From: Caldilineales bacterium
GTDB taxonomy: Bacteria > Chloroflexota > Anaerolineae > J102
NCBI GenBank assembly: GCA_024102915.1
Contig: JAGFJG010000115.1
Span: forward strand, 1-41,025
DNA length: 41,025 nt
Direction of reading: 5' to 3'
The notes beneath the pieces were generated by a model. It searched no databases. It was not told the DNA's origin and saw only the letters and a program-made list of their open reading frames with translations. Shown here one piece after another: positions 24,210 through 32,641 of this stretch (the first letter of the stretch is position 1; every line of letters starts with the position of its first letter). Made by a program: the position numbers and the translations under genes.

Positions 24210-25958
24210 ATGCAAAAGGTACTCACGCCAAAGCAACAGGAGGTATTGCAGCGCGAACGAACATTGTTCGCCACGCTTGAGGTGATCGCTGCTCAGGTTG
24301 AAGCATCTGCCAACGAACGCGAGCTTCTCGCCCGCACCCGCCAGACCCTGGATGATTTCTTCTTGCTCGTGGTGGTGGGGGAATTCAATAGCGGCAAGTC
24401 GGCCTTTGTCAATGCCCTATTGGGCCAACGATTCCTGGATGAAGGCGTCACGCCAACCACCAGCCAGATTCACATCCTCGGCTACGGCCCGCAACCCGAA
24501 GCAGTCCAGGTCGAGCCCTTTGTCCTCAACGTCAGTTACCCGGTTGACTGGTTGCAGGAGACGCATATCGTCGATACGCCGGGCACCAATGCCATCATCC
24601 AGCGCCATCAGGAGATCACCGAGGCGTTCGTGCCTCGAAGCGACCTAGTCTTATTCGTCACTTCCGCCGACCGGCCTTTTAGCGAGAGTGAGCGCACGTT
24701 TCTGGAACTGGTGCGGGGCTGGGGAAAGAAAGTCGTCGTCGTCGTCAACAAAATCGACATTCTCGAAGATGAAAAAGCGTTGGGCGAAATCCTGGAATTC
24801 GTCAAAACCCAGGCGGTGGCGGTGTTGGGCATGACGCCCCAGGTTTTTCCGGTATCGGTCAAACAAGCGCAGTTGGGGAAGAACAGCAGTGATCCGGCCG
24901 AGAAAGAGCGGTTGTTGCAACTCTCTCGTTTCCCTGAGTTGGAGACGTTCATCCTGCATACGCTCGACCAGCAGCAACGCCTGCAACTCAAACTGGAAAG
25001 CCCATTGGGCGTGGCCGAGCGGCTTAGCCGGGCCTATCAGACCAACGTGAGCGCCCGGCTTGATTTGCTGCAAGACGATTTTCAGACGCTTGAATCGATT
25101 GACGCGCAACTCGATGCCTATGCCCCTGACATGCGCCATGATTTTCGGTTTCGGCTGACGAAAATCGACAATATCCTGCATGATTTGCGGCTGCGAGGAG
25201 ACAGGTTTTTCGAGGATACGATCCGCATCGGTCGCATTTTTGACTTGATCAACGGCTCGAAGCTTCAGGCCGAGTTCGAGCGCGAGGTGGTGGCCGACAC
25301 GCATGAGCAGATCGGCGCCGAAGTCAGCAGCCTGATTGACTGGATGGTGGCGCGTAATTACAAGCAGTGGCAGGAAGTGACGGGCTATCTGAATCGGCGC
25401 GCCGCCCAGTATGGCGACCGCATTGTCGGCAACGTCGGGGGTGAGTTCGAGATCAATCGCCAGGAGCTTCTGCAATCGGTGGGTCGAGCGGCGCGGGAGG
25501 TGGTGGCGAGCTATGACCAGCGGGCGGAAGCTCGTAAGCAGAGTGAATCGATCAAGACTTCGCTGGCGGCGATGGGCGCTGTGGAGGTGGGAGCAATCGG
25601 TCTGGCGGCCATACTCTTGCACGTGCTGACGCGCGCCCTGGATCCATTGGGCATCATTGCCGCCGGCACATTGGCGATTGCCGGGCTTTTCATTCTGCCC
25701 GCGCGCCGTCGTTCCGCCAAAGCCGACCTCGATGCAAAGGTCGAAGACCTGCGCCAGCGCCTCGACGACACCCTGACCACGCAATTTGAACGCGAGTTAG
25801 AACAAGCCATTCAGGATATTCGCGAGGCAATCGCCCCATACAGCCGCTTTATTCGCACCGAGCACAATCGGCTGACCGAGCTCAATCGCCAGCTCGATGC
25901 CATCGCTATCGACATCAAGGACATTCGCAGCAAGCTGCACGCACAAACAGTCGCATGA
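24210..25958 (+). CDS. Bacterial dynamin-like GTPase
   Basis: 582 residues. The GTPase domain has G1 GEFNSGKS (57 to 64), G2 Thr in VTPTTSQIH (about 81 to 84), G3 DTPG (122 to 125) and G4 NKID (180 to 183). A long helical stalk follows. Two neighbouring hydrophobic segments (about 450 to 495: VGAIGLAAILLHVL and GIIAAGTLAIAGLFIL) form a membrane-inserting paddle, and a C-terminal coiled coil completes the usual bacterial dynamin-like layout. Such proteins remodel or protect membranes. The stop overlaps the ferredoxin start by four bases (ATGA). Confidence 0.87.
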   Translation: MQKVLTPKQQEVLQRERTLFATLEVIAAQVEASANERELLARTRQTLDDFFLLVVVGEFNSGKSAFVNALLGQRFLDEGVTPTTSQIHILGYGPQPEAVQVEPFVLNVSYPVDWLQETHIVDTPGTNAIIQRHQEITEAFVPRSDLVLFVTSADRPFSESERTFLELVRGWGKKVVVVVNKIDILEDEKALGEILEFVKTQAVAVLGMTPQVFPVSVKQAQLGKNSSDPAEKERLLQLSRFPELETFILHTLDQQQRLQLKLESPLGVAERLSRAYQTNVSARLDLLQDDFQTLESIDAQLDAYAPDMRHDFRFRLTKIDNILHDLRLRGDRFFEDTIRIGRIFDLINGSKLQAEFEREVVADTHEQIGAEVSSLIDWMVARNYKQWQEVTGYLNRRAAQYGDRIVGNVGGEFEINRQELLQSVGRAAREVVASYDQRAEARKQSESIKTSLAAMGAVEVGAIGLAAILLHVLTRALDPLGIIAAGTLAIAGLFILPARRRSAKADLDAKVEDLRQRLDDTLTTQFERELEQAIQDIREAIAPYSRFIRTEHNRLTELNRQLDAIAIDIKDIRSKLHAQTVA

Positions 25959-26167
25959 ATGCCGAAGGGAATGGCTCCAGTTATCCAATCTATATCGACG
26001 AAGCCGCGTGTTTGTTGTGCAGCCGGTGTCTGGCGCAGAGAGCGTGTAAGGGCATGGCTATCATCCGCTTTGATCGGGAGGAAGCGCCCGTGGTGGATGT
26101 CGCCCGCTGCCGGTTGTGTTGGGCGTGCCTGCCCCATTGCCCGGCCCAAGCGGTGATCAAACCCTGA
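25955..26167 (+). CDS. Small 2[4Fe-4S] ferredoxin
   Basis: 70 residues with two cluster motifs: C19-x2-C22-x2-C25-x5-C31 and C52-x2-C55-x2-C58-x3-C62-P. The second is canonical; the first has five rather than three residues before the fourth Cys and lacks the following Pro. It would carry low-potential electrons in the cytoplasm. The ATG overlaps the stop of the dynamin-like gene, an unusual partnership. A terminator lies 33 bases after the stop. Confidence 0.88.
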   Translation: MNAEGNGSSYPIYIDEAACLLCSRCLAQRACKGMAIIRFDREEAPVVDVARCRLCWACLPHCPAQAVIKP

Positions 26168-26200
26168 TTAGGCGGTTCGAAATCTCTGCCCATTTTCCGG

Positions 26201-26229
26201 CGCTCTGGCTTTTGTCAGAGCGTTTTTTT
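26201..26229 (+). terminator. Rho-independent terminator after the ferredoxin gene
   Basis: A 9-pair stem (CGCTCTGGC with GTCAGAGCG, one G-U) closes a TTTT loop and is followed by seven T. It separates the ferredoxin operon from the regulator gene downstream. Confidence 0.9.
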
Positions 26230-26264
26230 CGCCCTAAAGCGATACCGATCTGAGCATCTTATAA

Positions 26265-26300
26265 ATCGTGATGCATCAATTGCATCAAATGCATCACGAT
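26265..26300. promoter_or_regulatory. Operator-like inverted repeat with three 9-base iterons
   Basis: ATCGTGATGCA (26265 to 26275) and TGCATCACGAT (26290 to 26300) are perfect 11-base arms around 14 bases. TGCATCA occurs three times at an exact 9-base period (26272, 26281, 26290), and TGATGCATCA is itself a 10-base palindrome. The block is centred about 66 bases before the predicted transcription start. It may be the binding site of the PocR-domain regulator encoded next (inference). Confidence 0.55.
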
Positions 26301-26342
26301 ATGACCTGGATCATATGCGCGTGTCGCCAATCATGCTATGCT
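26299..26342 (+). promoter_or_regulatory. FNR/CRP-type site and -10 box of the sulfur-relay operon
   Basis: ATATGACCTGGATCATAT (26299 to 26316) is a palindrome of the FNR/CRP class. An extended -10 (TGC TATGCT, 26334 to 26342) follows with the site centre 34.5 bases before its end, the class II activator geometry (centre near -41.5). The same arrangement precedes hoxE. With a start of transcription near 26349, the ATG at 26338 cannot be the gene's start. Confidence 0.6.
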
Positions 26343-26388
26343 TACAGATATTCAAGTGAAATCCAGCACAACCTATGCTGAGGAACGT

Positions 26389-27165
26389 ATGGCAGAATTG
26401 CTGACCACCAAACAACTTCAAGAAATCCTCCTCGTCGACCGCACAACCATCTATCGGATGGCCGACAGCGGCAGGATTCCGGGCATCAAGGTCGGGAATC
26501 AGTGGCGTTTTCCAAAGAACCAGATCGAAGCCTGGCTACAAACTCAGGGCGGCGCCATGCCCATCGAGCCGATCAACGGCAACGCCGGAATTGCACATAG
26601 CCATAGTACCCTGAGCAACGAGCAGATTTTCCCGATCGAGTGCGTGCAACTCATTCAGGACAGCTTCGCCGATATCCTGGGTGTGATGATCCTTGTGACC
26701 GATCTGGATGGCAACTTGATCACCCAACCCAGTAATCCCTGCGGTTTATTCACCGCCGCCGAATCTTCGCCCACCGCCCATAAACGCTGTCTGGAAACGT
26801 GGATGAAATTGGCGCAGGAACCTGGCCTGGCTCCCCGATTTATGCCGAGCCATTTGGGTTTACTCTGCGCCCGTGGACTGATCCGGGTCGGCAGTAAAAT
26901 CCAGGCGATGCTGATTGTTGGCGGCATTGCGCCGGAAGTTTGGCCGCCCGATGAAGCTGAAACTCAGCGGATTGCGGATGACCTGGATATCGATGTCAGG
27001 GTTGTGAGACAGCACATCAATCATGTTCATCGCCTGAGCAAGGATGAGCAGGCCAGGGTGCTGCCATACGTGCAGCGAATCGCTGACATCTTTGCGCACA
27101 TCGCCAACGAACGCAGTCATCTCTTCGAACGATTGCAGCGCATCGCTGAAATAACCAAAATCTGA
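26389..27165 (+). CDS. Transcriptional regulator: excisionase-type HTH fused to a PocR sensory domain
   Basis: 258 residues. Residues 4 to 50 form a MerR/excisionase-like helix-turn-helix (LLTTKQLQEILLVDRTTIYR, then PGIKVGNQWRFPKNQIEAWL). Residues about 85 to 240 match the PocR ligand-binding domain: VTDLDGNLIT, NPCG, HKRCLETW and LLCARGL supply the three characteristic Cys, and MLIVGG is a core strand. PocR domains sense small organic ligands or redox state. The ATG at 26389 is chosen because the predicted transcript starts near 26349 and GAGG is 5 bases upstream. Gene order suggests it controls the SQR-DsrC-DsrE genes that follow. Confidence 0.82.
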   Translation: MAELLTTKQLQEILLVDRTTIYRMADSGRIPGIKVGNQWRFPKNQIEAWLQTQGGAMPIEPINGNAGIAHSHSTLSNEQIFPIECVQLIQDSFADILGVMILVTDLDGNLITQPSNPCGLFTAAESSPTAHKRCLETWMKLAQEPGLAPRFMPSHLGLLCARGLIRVGSKIQAMLIVGGIAPEVWPPDEAETQRIADDLDIDVRVVRQHINHVHRLSKDEQARVLPYVQRIADIFAHIANERSHLFERLQRIAEITKI

Positions 27166-27231
27166 TGACTTTTTGATTGGCTCAAAAGATACCTTTCCCA
27201 AATTGCATTCTGTCAGGAGCAAATTACCAAA

Positions 27232-28464
27232 ATGAAACGCATCGTCATTCTTGGAGCCGGCACTGCAGGCACCATCGTCGCCAATAAGCTTACTCATGAA
27301 CTTGACCTTGAGGAATGGAAGATCACGATTGTTGATGAGTCCGAGATTCATTATTACCAGCCGGGATTCCTGTTCATCCCCTTTGGCATTTATAGCAAAT
27401 CGGATGTGCAACGCCCTCGCCGTGATTATCTGCCGCGGGGCGTGAATCTGATCATTTCTGAGATCGAGCGAATTGATCCGGAAAATAATCAGGTGCATAT
27501 TAAACGAGATGATCAGGTGCTGCCCTATGATTACCTGATCGTCACGACCGGCTCACATATCGATCCGGAAGAAACTCCTGGCCTGACCGAACACGAGTGG
27601 CGCAAGAGCATTTTCGACTTCTATACCGTCGATGGCGCTGCCGCATTGCAAAAATACCTGCGCACCTGGCAGGGTGGACGACTGGTGTTGAACATCGCCG
27701 AAATGCCCATCAAATGCCCTGTAGCCCCGCTGGAATTCATGTTCCTGGCCGACTGGTTCTTCCACGAACAGGGTATGCGCGACCAGGTGGAATTGACGCT
27801 GGCCACGCCGCTGCCGGGCGCTTTCACCAAACCACGTGCAGCCGGTCTGCTCGGCGATATTCTGAAAGAGAAAAATATCAAAGTGGTGCCGGAGTTCATG
27901 ATCATGGAAGTTGATCCGGACGCCAGAAAGATCGTCTCGTACGACGAGCGGGAAGTGGACTATGATCTATTGATCACGATCCCGGTGAACAAAGGCTCGG
28001 AAGTGATCGCACGGTCGGGCATGGGTAACGAATTGAATTTCGTCCCAACCGAAAAACACACGCTCAAAGCTCAGAACTACGACAATATCTTCGTCCTGGG
28101 CGACGCCACCGATCTACCCAGCTCGAAAGCTGGTTCCGTGGCCCATTTCCAGGGCGATGTCTTCATTGAAAACTTCCTACGCTATGTTGATGGTTTGGAA
28201 CTCCGTGAAACTTTCGATGGACATGCCAACTGCTACATCGAATCGGGGTTTGGCAAGGGATTTTTGATCGACTTCAACTATGACGTGGAGCCCTTGCCGG
28301 GCAAATTCCCCCTGCCGGGCGTTGGCCCCTTCTCCTTGCTGCAAGAGTCACGCATGAATCACTGGGGCAAGATGCTGTTTCGATGGATGTACTGGAATAT
28401 CTTGCTCAAAGGCAAGGAGATGCCCATTACGGCGCAGTTGCAGATGGCCGGTAAGTGGAATTAG
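27232..28464 (+). CDS. sqr: Sulfide:quinone oxidoreductase-like FAD protein
   Basis: 410 residues, membrane-associated flavoprotein of the SQR family. GAGTAG near the start binds the FAD ADP moiety, YDYLIVTTGSH is the second strand motif and VLGDATDLPSSKAGSVAHFQ the C-terminal FAD site. The only two cysteines, C162 in KCPVAPLEF and C334 in HANCYIESGFGKG, match the two redox-active cysteines retained in all SQRs; the third seen in some types is absent. The C-terminus has the amphipathic aromatic segment (MLFRWMYWNILLKG) that anchors SQR to the membrane. AGGAG precedes the ATG. It would oxidise sulfide or a persulfide and pass electrons to quinone. Confidence 0.87.
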   Translation: MKRIVILGAGTAGTIVANKLTHELDLEEWKITIVDESEIHYYQPGFLFIPFGIYSKSDVQRPRRDYLPRGVNLIISEIERIDPENNQVHIKRDDQVLPYDYLIVTTGSHIDPEETPGLTEHEWRKSIFDFYTVDGAAALQKYLRTWQGGRLVLNIAEMPIKCPVAPLEFMFLADWFFHEQGMRDQVELTLATPLPGAFTKPRAAGLLGDILKEKNIKVVPEFMIMEVDPDARKIVSYDEREVDYDLLITIPVNKGSEVIARSGMGNELNFVPTEKHTLKAQNYDNIFVLGDATDLPSSKAGSVAHFQGDVFIENFLRYVDGLELRETFDGHANCYIESGFGKGFLIDFNYDVEPLPGKFPLPGVGPFSLLQESRMNHWGKMLFRWMYWNILLKGKEMPITAQLQMAGKWN

Positions 28465-28479
28465 GCAAGGGAGGCCGAA

Positions 28480-29199
28480 ATGTCAGCAGAATTGATGGTG
28501 GTTGACGAAAGCCCCACCTTTACCGAACTCAATCGAAAAATCGACGCCCTCACCCTGCAGGTCGAATTCCTGGCCGAACACGCCTACCAGCAGCAGCAAC
28601 GTCAGCGGGAATGGGACGAACTCAAAACCGACCTGACGCCCATCATGAATGACGTGTACCAGGTGGCCGTCGAACAGATGGCCGAGCTGGAACCGCACGT
28701 TAATCTCGATGACGTGATGGATCTGCTCAAACGCCTGGCCAGGAATACTCGCACGATCGAACAAATGCTCGACCAATTGGAAAGTCTGAGCGATCTGGTC
28801 AAGGATGTCATGCCTATCGTCAACGACGCTTTCCTCGCAGCCGTGACCAAACTGGACGAAATGGAGCGCAAAGGCTATTTCGAGGCCATGCGTGAGGGAG
28901 CCTACGTCGCCGATAACATTGTCGAAGCATTTGGCCCGGAGGACGTACGCCAGCTTGGCGATAACGTCGTCACCATCCTCACCACCGTCAAAGAAATGAC
29001 GCAGCCGGAGGTGATGGAGACGGTGCAGTCGCTGACCAACCGGATGCGCGAGGTGGAAGAGCGGCCAGAGACGATCAATACATCCTTCTTTGGTCTCTTC
29101 AAGCAGATGCGCGACCCCGAAGTCCGTCGCGGCCTTGGCGTCACATTACAGATGCTCAAAGCCATTGGCGAAGAGTCGCCAGGAGCTAATGGCAAGTAA
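28480..29199 (+). CDS. DUF1641 domain protein
   Basis: 239 residues, strongly helical and acidic. The block EDVRQLGDNVVTILTTVKEMTQPEVM is typical of DUF1641, a family often found beside SQR, DsrE and DsrC/TusE genes. No cysteine or membrane helix is present. GGGAGG lies 6 bases before the ATG, and the gap from the SQR gene is 15 bases. The function of the family is not established; an adaptor for the SQR or sulfur carriers is a reasonable guess. Confidence 0.82.
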   Translation: MSAELMVVDESPTFTELNRKIDALTLQVEFLAEHAYQQQQRQREWDELKTDLTPIMNDVYQVAVEQMAELEPHVNLDDVMDLLKRLARNTRTIEQMLDQLESLSDLVKDVMPIVNDAFLAAVTKLDEMERKGYFEAMREGAYVADNIVEAFGPEDVRQLGDNVVTILTTVKEMTQPEVMETVQSLTNRMREVEERPETINTSFFGLFKQMRDPEVRRGLGVTLQMLKAIGEESPGANGK

Positions 29200-29297
29200 T
29201 TCACCACTTTCGTTTCAAACCTAAACCGAATTATCACTTATCCCCGACAATAAACCAATCAACCCATATCCATACAACTACCAACTTGGAGTAAACA

Positions 29298-29609
29298 ATG
29301 GCTACCACAAGCGCAACTATTCCCGTCGAACGCAATGAAGAAGGCTTTCTTGTCAACCCTGATGACTGGACCCCGGAGATCGCCGCCGCCCTGGCAGCGG
29401 AAGAGGGCGTCGTGCTGAACGAGGATCATTGGGAAGTGATCAACTTCGCCCGGGCCGATCATGCCAAAACCGGCGAAGCGCCGACCCTGCGCCGCATCAC
29501 CAAAGAATCGGGCGTCACCACCAAAGAGTTGTTCAAGCTTTTCCCCAAAGGCCCGGCCAAAAAAGTCTCGAAAATTGCTGGCCTTGGCAAACCGCAAGGC
29601 TGCGTCTAA
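29298..29609 (+). CDS. tusE: DsrC/TusE-family sulfur carrier with a single C-terminal Cys
   Basis: 103 residues. The fold is clear from GFLVNPDDWTPEIAAALAAEEG, DHWEVINFARA and the C-terminal arm KKVSKIAGLGKPQGCV. The penultimate Cys (C102, CysA) is present, but the partner Cys 11 residues earlier, needed for DsrC trisulfide chemistry, is Ser91. This is the TusE-like pattern: it accepts and hands on persulfide sulfur but cannot form the intramolecular disulfide. GGAG precedes the ATG. Its neighbour DsrE3A is a likely donor. Confidence 0.9.
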   Translation: MATTSATIPVERNEEGFLVNPDDWTPEIAAALAAEEGVVLNEDHWEVINFARADHAKTGEAPTLRRITKESGVTTKELFKLFPKGPAKKVSKIAGLGKPQGCV

Positions 29610-29633
29610 GAGTCAGTCACTGGAGTAATCACA

Positions 29634-30140
29634 ATGGACAACGACACTCGCCACATAGCGTTCATCTGCTCGAAAGGTGACCTTGACATGGCTTACCCCG
29701 CCCTGGTCATGGGCTGGGCTGCCCTGGGCAATGGCATCGATGTGACCATCTTCTTCACCTTCTGGGGTATGGATATGATCCGCAAGAGCCGGATCGACCA
29801 TTTGCAGATCGCCCCGGTCGGCAATACCGCCATGAAAATGTCGATGATGGGTTTCAAGGGAAATGACAACCTGGGCATCCCCAACATCCTGGGCATGCTG
29901 CCCGGCATGACCGGTTTCGCCACCAAGCTGATGAAGGACAAGATGGAATCGCTGGATGTCCCACCGGTCAGTGAATATCTGGAAATGCTGGTCGATGCGG
30001 GCGCCAACCTGTACGCCTGCAAAATGTCGGTCGATATGATGGGCCTTAAGGAAGAGGACTTCATCGACGGCGTGCAGAGCATCGTCACTGCCGGCGATTT
30101 CATGGACATGACCGAAGGCGCGCAGATCATCTTCATCTAA
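29634..30140 (+). CDS. DsrE3A-like sulfurtransferase (DsrE/F-like)
   Basis: 168 residues. FICSKGDLDMAYPALVMGWA with C12 and LYACKMSVDMMGL with C129 match the DsrE3A type, in which the second Cys carries persulfide sulfur and the first is commonly conserved. The Met-rich middle (MKMSMMGF, GMLPGMTGF) is characteristic. Cytoplasmic. In other bacteria it works with TusA and the sHdr complex; neither is encoded here, so the acceptor is probably the TusE-like protein encoded 24 bases upstream. A terminator follows. Confidence 0.87.
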   Translation: MDNDTRHIAFICSKGDLDMAYPALVMGWAALGNGIDVTIFFTFWGMDMIRKSRIDHLQIAPVGNTAMKMSMMGFKGNDNLGIPNILGMLPGMTGFATKLMKDKMESLDVPPVSEYLEMLVDAGANLYACKMSVDMMGLKEEDFIDGVQSIVTAGDFMDMTEGAQIIFI

Positions 30141-30167
30141 CGCCCCCAACACCTGAATACGCAACAC

Positions 30168-30209
30168 AAAAAAGCCGCCCATCGCCTGTTGGCGATGGGC
30201 GGCTTTTTT
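30168..30209. terminator. Bidirectional-looking terminator before hoxE
   Basis: A perfect 13-pair stem (GCCGCCCATCGCC / GGCGATGGGCGGC) with a TGTT loop is flanked by six A on the left and six T on the right. It ends the sulfur-relay operon, so the hydrogenase operon needs its own promoter. Confidence 0.93.
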
Positions 30210-30258
30210 GTCGCGCCAGTCGGCTGGCAAACGCTTGACGACGGCGTCTCTGTCAACG

Positions 30259-30302
30259 CTATGATCTAGATCATAGTCAGAAACGCCAGTATGTGCAATA
30301 CT
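30259..30302 (+). promoter_or_regulatory. FNR/CRP-type site and -10 box of the hox operon
   Basis: CTATGATCTAGATCATAG (30259 to 30276) is a perfect 18-base palindrome with FNR-like half sites. AATACT (30297 to 30302) is a four-of-six -10 box whose end lies 34.5 bases from the site centre, the same spacing as at 26299 to 26342. The predicted start is near 30309, about 43 bases before hoxE. Confidence 0.65.
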
Positions 30303-30351
30303 TGCGAAAATTAGAACACAATCTATTTCGCTCAAAACTCTGGAGTTCATT

Positions 30352-30927
30352 ATGCTAGGCGCCGTTGCCAGAAGAAATGAGGCCGCTTCGCGCGACCAAA
30401 ACCAAACTGATGCCCGGCTCAATCTTGTGGACCGGGCCTTGAAGCGTTTTCAGTTCCAGCAGGACGCGCTGATCGAAGTCCTGCACACCGCGCAGGAAGC
30501 GTTCGGTTTTCTGGACGAAGACTTGTTAATCTACGTGGCGCGACAACTTAAGTTGCCGTTGAGTTGGGTGTTTGGGGTGGCCACGTTTTACCATTTTTTC
30601 TCGCTCAAACCCCAGGGCGAGCACAATTGTATCGTCTGCATGGGAACCGCTTGCTATGTGAAGCGGGCTGCCGAAATCGTGGCGCTGCTGCAAAGCGAAT
30701 ACGGCATTGAGCCCGGCCAGACCACTGACGATGGTGCCTTCAGTCTGGCGACCGCACGCTGCCTGGGCAGTTGCGGCCTCGCCCCCGTGCTGGTTGTCGA
30801 CGGCGAGGTGCTGGGCAGAGAGACGCCGGAATCGACATTAGCCAAGCTCAAGCAGATACTGGCGTCATCGCAACGCCCTGTCCCAGATGCAGGTTCTGGG
30901 CTGCGATTACAGGAGGCGACCGCATGA
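30352..30927 (+). CDS. hoxE: NAD-linked [NiFe] hydrogenase, diaphorase subunit HoxE
   Basis: 191 residues, NuoE-like thioredoxin fold binding one [2Fe-2S] cluster through C96-x4-C101 and C137-x3-C141 (CMGTAC and CLGSCGLAP). The segment [20 protein letters not shown] is typical of the family. It passes electrons within the HoxEFU diaphorase module. TGGAG precedes the ATG. The stop overlaps hoxF by four bases. A charged N-terminal extension of about 20 residues is longer than usual. Confidence 0.93.
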   Translation: MLGAVARRNEAASRDQNQTDARLNLVDRALKRFQFQQDALIEVLHTAQEAFGFLDEDLLIYVARQLKLPLSWVFGVATFYHFFSLKPQGEHNCIVCMGTACYVKRAAEIVALLQSEYGIEPGQTTDDGAFSLATARCLGSCGLAPVLVVDGEVLGRETPESTLAKLKQILASSQRPVPDAGSGLRLQEATA

Positions 30928-32639
30928 ACCGCAGAGACTTACAGGCTATGGCGGAGAAACAGCGTGAGGAGGAGCAGGGTTATACTTACAGAGTGCTCTG
31001 TTGCGCCAGCACGCCATGCCTTTCTTCAGGCGGAACCGGCGTTCAAGCGCGTTTCAATCAACTGATTTCAGAACGAAAGTTGAATGCTGAGGTGGCCGTG
31101 ACGGCCACCGGATGTATGGGGCCGTGCAGTCGTGGCCCGCTGGTGCGGGTGCAAAGGCAGGGCGAGGACGAGGTCATGTACGAAAACGTGACGGTCGAAC
31201 TCGTCGATGAGATCGTAGAGAAGCATATCGGCCAGGGTGAACCACCTGCACGCAACATCCTGCCCGGCGACATTCCTTTCTTCAGCAAACAAAAGAAGGT
31301 GGCGCTGGCCTATAGCGGCGACGTGGACCCTGAGCGGCTCGAATCGTACGTGGGCCGGGGCGGGTACAGCGCCCTGGGTCATGCCCTGCGCGAGATGTCG
31401 CCAGAGGATGTCTGCGAGGCTATTCGCCTCAGTGGGTTGCGCGGGCGAGGCGGGGCCGGATATCCCACCGGCCTGAAATGGAATTTGGTGCGCAAATCGC
31501 CCGGTGAGAAGAAATTCGTGATCGCCAATGGCGATGAAGGCGACCCCGGCGCTTACATGGATCGCACCCTGATGGAATCTGACCCGCACCGTGTGCTGGA
31601 GGGAATGGCCATCGCCGGGTATGCGGTGGGGGCGGAACAAGGCTATCTCTACGTCCGTGGCGAATATCCGGTGGCGGCCAAACGGTTGGAGCGGGCGATC
31701 CGCACATCTGAGCGCCGCGGTCTATTGGGCAGCCGCATCCTCGATAGCGGGTTTAATTTCCGCATCGATATCCGTATCGGAGCCGGGGCTTTTGTCTGCG
31801 GTGAGGAGACAGCCCTGATGGCCTCGATCATGGGCAAGCGCGGACAACCCGTTCCCCGCCCGCCTTATCCCGCCCAGAGCGGCCTGTGGGGCTGCCCGAC
31901 GTTGATCAACAATGTCGAAACCTTTGGCAACATCGCCGCCATCATATCCAATGGCGCGGAATGGTACTCCGAAATCGGGGCGAGCAAAAGCAAGGGCACA
32001 AAGATTTTCGCACTGGCGGGCAAAGTGGAGAACACCGGGCTGATCGAAGTGCCGATGGGCATCACCCTACGCGAGATCGTGTACGACATCGGCGGAGGCA
32101 TCCCCGACAATCGTGATTTCAAAGCGGCGCAGACCGGCGGCCCCAGCGGCGGCTGTATCCCGGCCGATTTCCTGGACACGCCCGTCGATTACGAAAGCCT
32201 GCGCGAGCTTGGCTCGATTATGGGGTCTGGCGGCCTGATCGTGATGGACGACCAGAGCTGCATGGTCGATGTCGCCAAGTTTTTCATGGAATTCTGTATG
32301 GATGAAAGCTGCGGCAAATGCGTGCCCTGTCGCGTCGGCACCGTGCAGATGTACCGGATTCTCGACCGCATCACCAACGGCAGCGCCACCATGGCCGACC
32401 TGCACACGTTGGAAGAACTCTGCCAACTTCTGGCGGAAACGAGCCTGTGCGGCTTGGGGGCATCGGCGCCGAATCCGGTGGTCAGCACGTTGCGCTATTT
32501 CCGTCACGAATACGAAGCCCATATCTTGGAACGCCGCTGTCCTGCCGGCGTGTGCCAGATGACCGAATCGCCGGTCGCTGAATTGGCCGAGGTTTTGCCC
32601 CGGCGCATGCGGGCGATGGCGGCGGGAGCGGAGGTGTAA
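30924..32639 (+). CDS. hoxF: NAD-linked [NiFe] hydrogenase, diaphorase subunit HoxF
   Basis: 571 residues. The N-terminal thioredoxin-like [2Fe-2S] domain ([15 protein letters not shown], then CMGPCSRGP) is fused to a NuoF-type domain. FMN is bound through [15 protein letters not shown] and NAD(H) through [12 protein letters not shown]. The [4Fe-4S] motif is [12 protein letters not shown] with a later LCGLG. It is the NAD-reducing or NADH-oxidising site of the soluble bidirectional hydrogenase. The ATG at 30924 is fixed by the ATGA overlap with hoxE; the frame is open 51 codons further up, inside hoxE. Confidence 0.94.
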   Translation: MNRRDLQAMAEKQREEEQGYTYRVLCCASTPCLSSGGTGVQARFNQLISERKLNAEVAVTATGCMGPCSRGPLVRVQRQGEDEVMYENVTVELVDEIVEKHIGQGEPPARNILPGDIPFFSKQKKVALAYSGDVDPERLESYVGRGGYSALGHALREMSPEDVCEAIRLSGLRGRGGAGYPTGLKWNLVRKSPGEKKFVIANGDEGDPGAYMDRTLMESDPHRVLEGMAIAGYAVGAEQGYLYVRGEYPVAAKRLERAIRTSERRGLLGSRILDSGFNFRIDIRIGAGAFVCGEETALMASIMGKRGQPVPRPPYPAQSGLWGCPTLINNVETFGNIAAIISNGAEWYSEIGASKSKGTKIFALAGKVENTGLIEVPMGITLREIVYDIGGGIPDNRDFKAAQTGGPSGGCIPADFLDTPVDYESLRELGSIMGSGGLIVMDDQSCMVDVAKFFMEFCMDESCGKCVPCRVGTVQMYRILDRITNGSATMADLHTLEELCQLLAETSLCGLGASAPNPVVSTLRYFRHEYEAHILERRCPAGVCQMTESPVAELAEVLPRRMRAMAAGAEV

Positions 32640-32641
32640 TC

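Noticed and set aside
24651..25784. Minus-strand frame of 377 codons
   Set aside because: It is antisense to the dynamin-like GTPase, whose G1, G3 and G4 motifs are intact.
26272..26297. CRISPR array from the TGCATCA repeats
   Set aside because: The units are only 9 bases long with no spacers and only three copies; an operator is far more likely.
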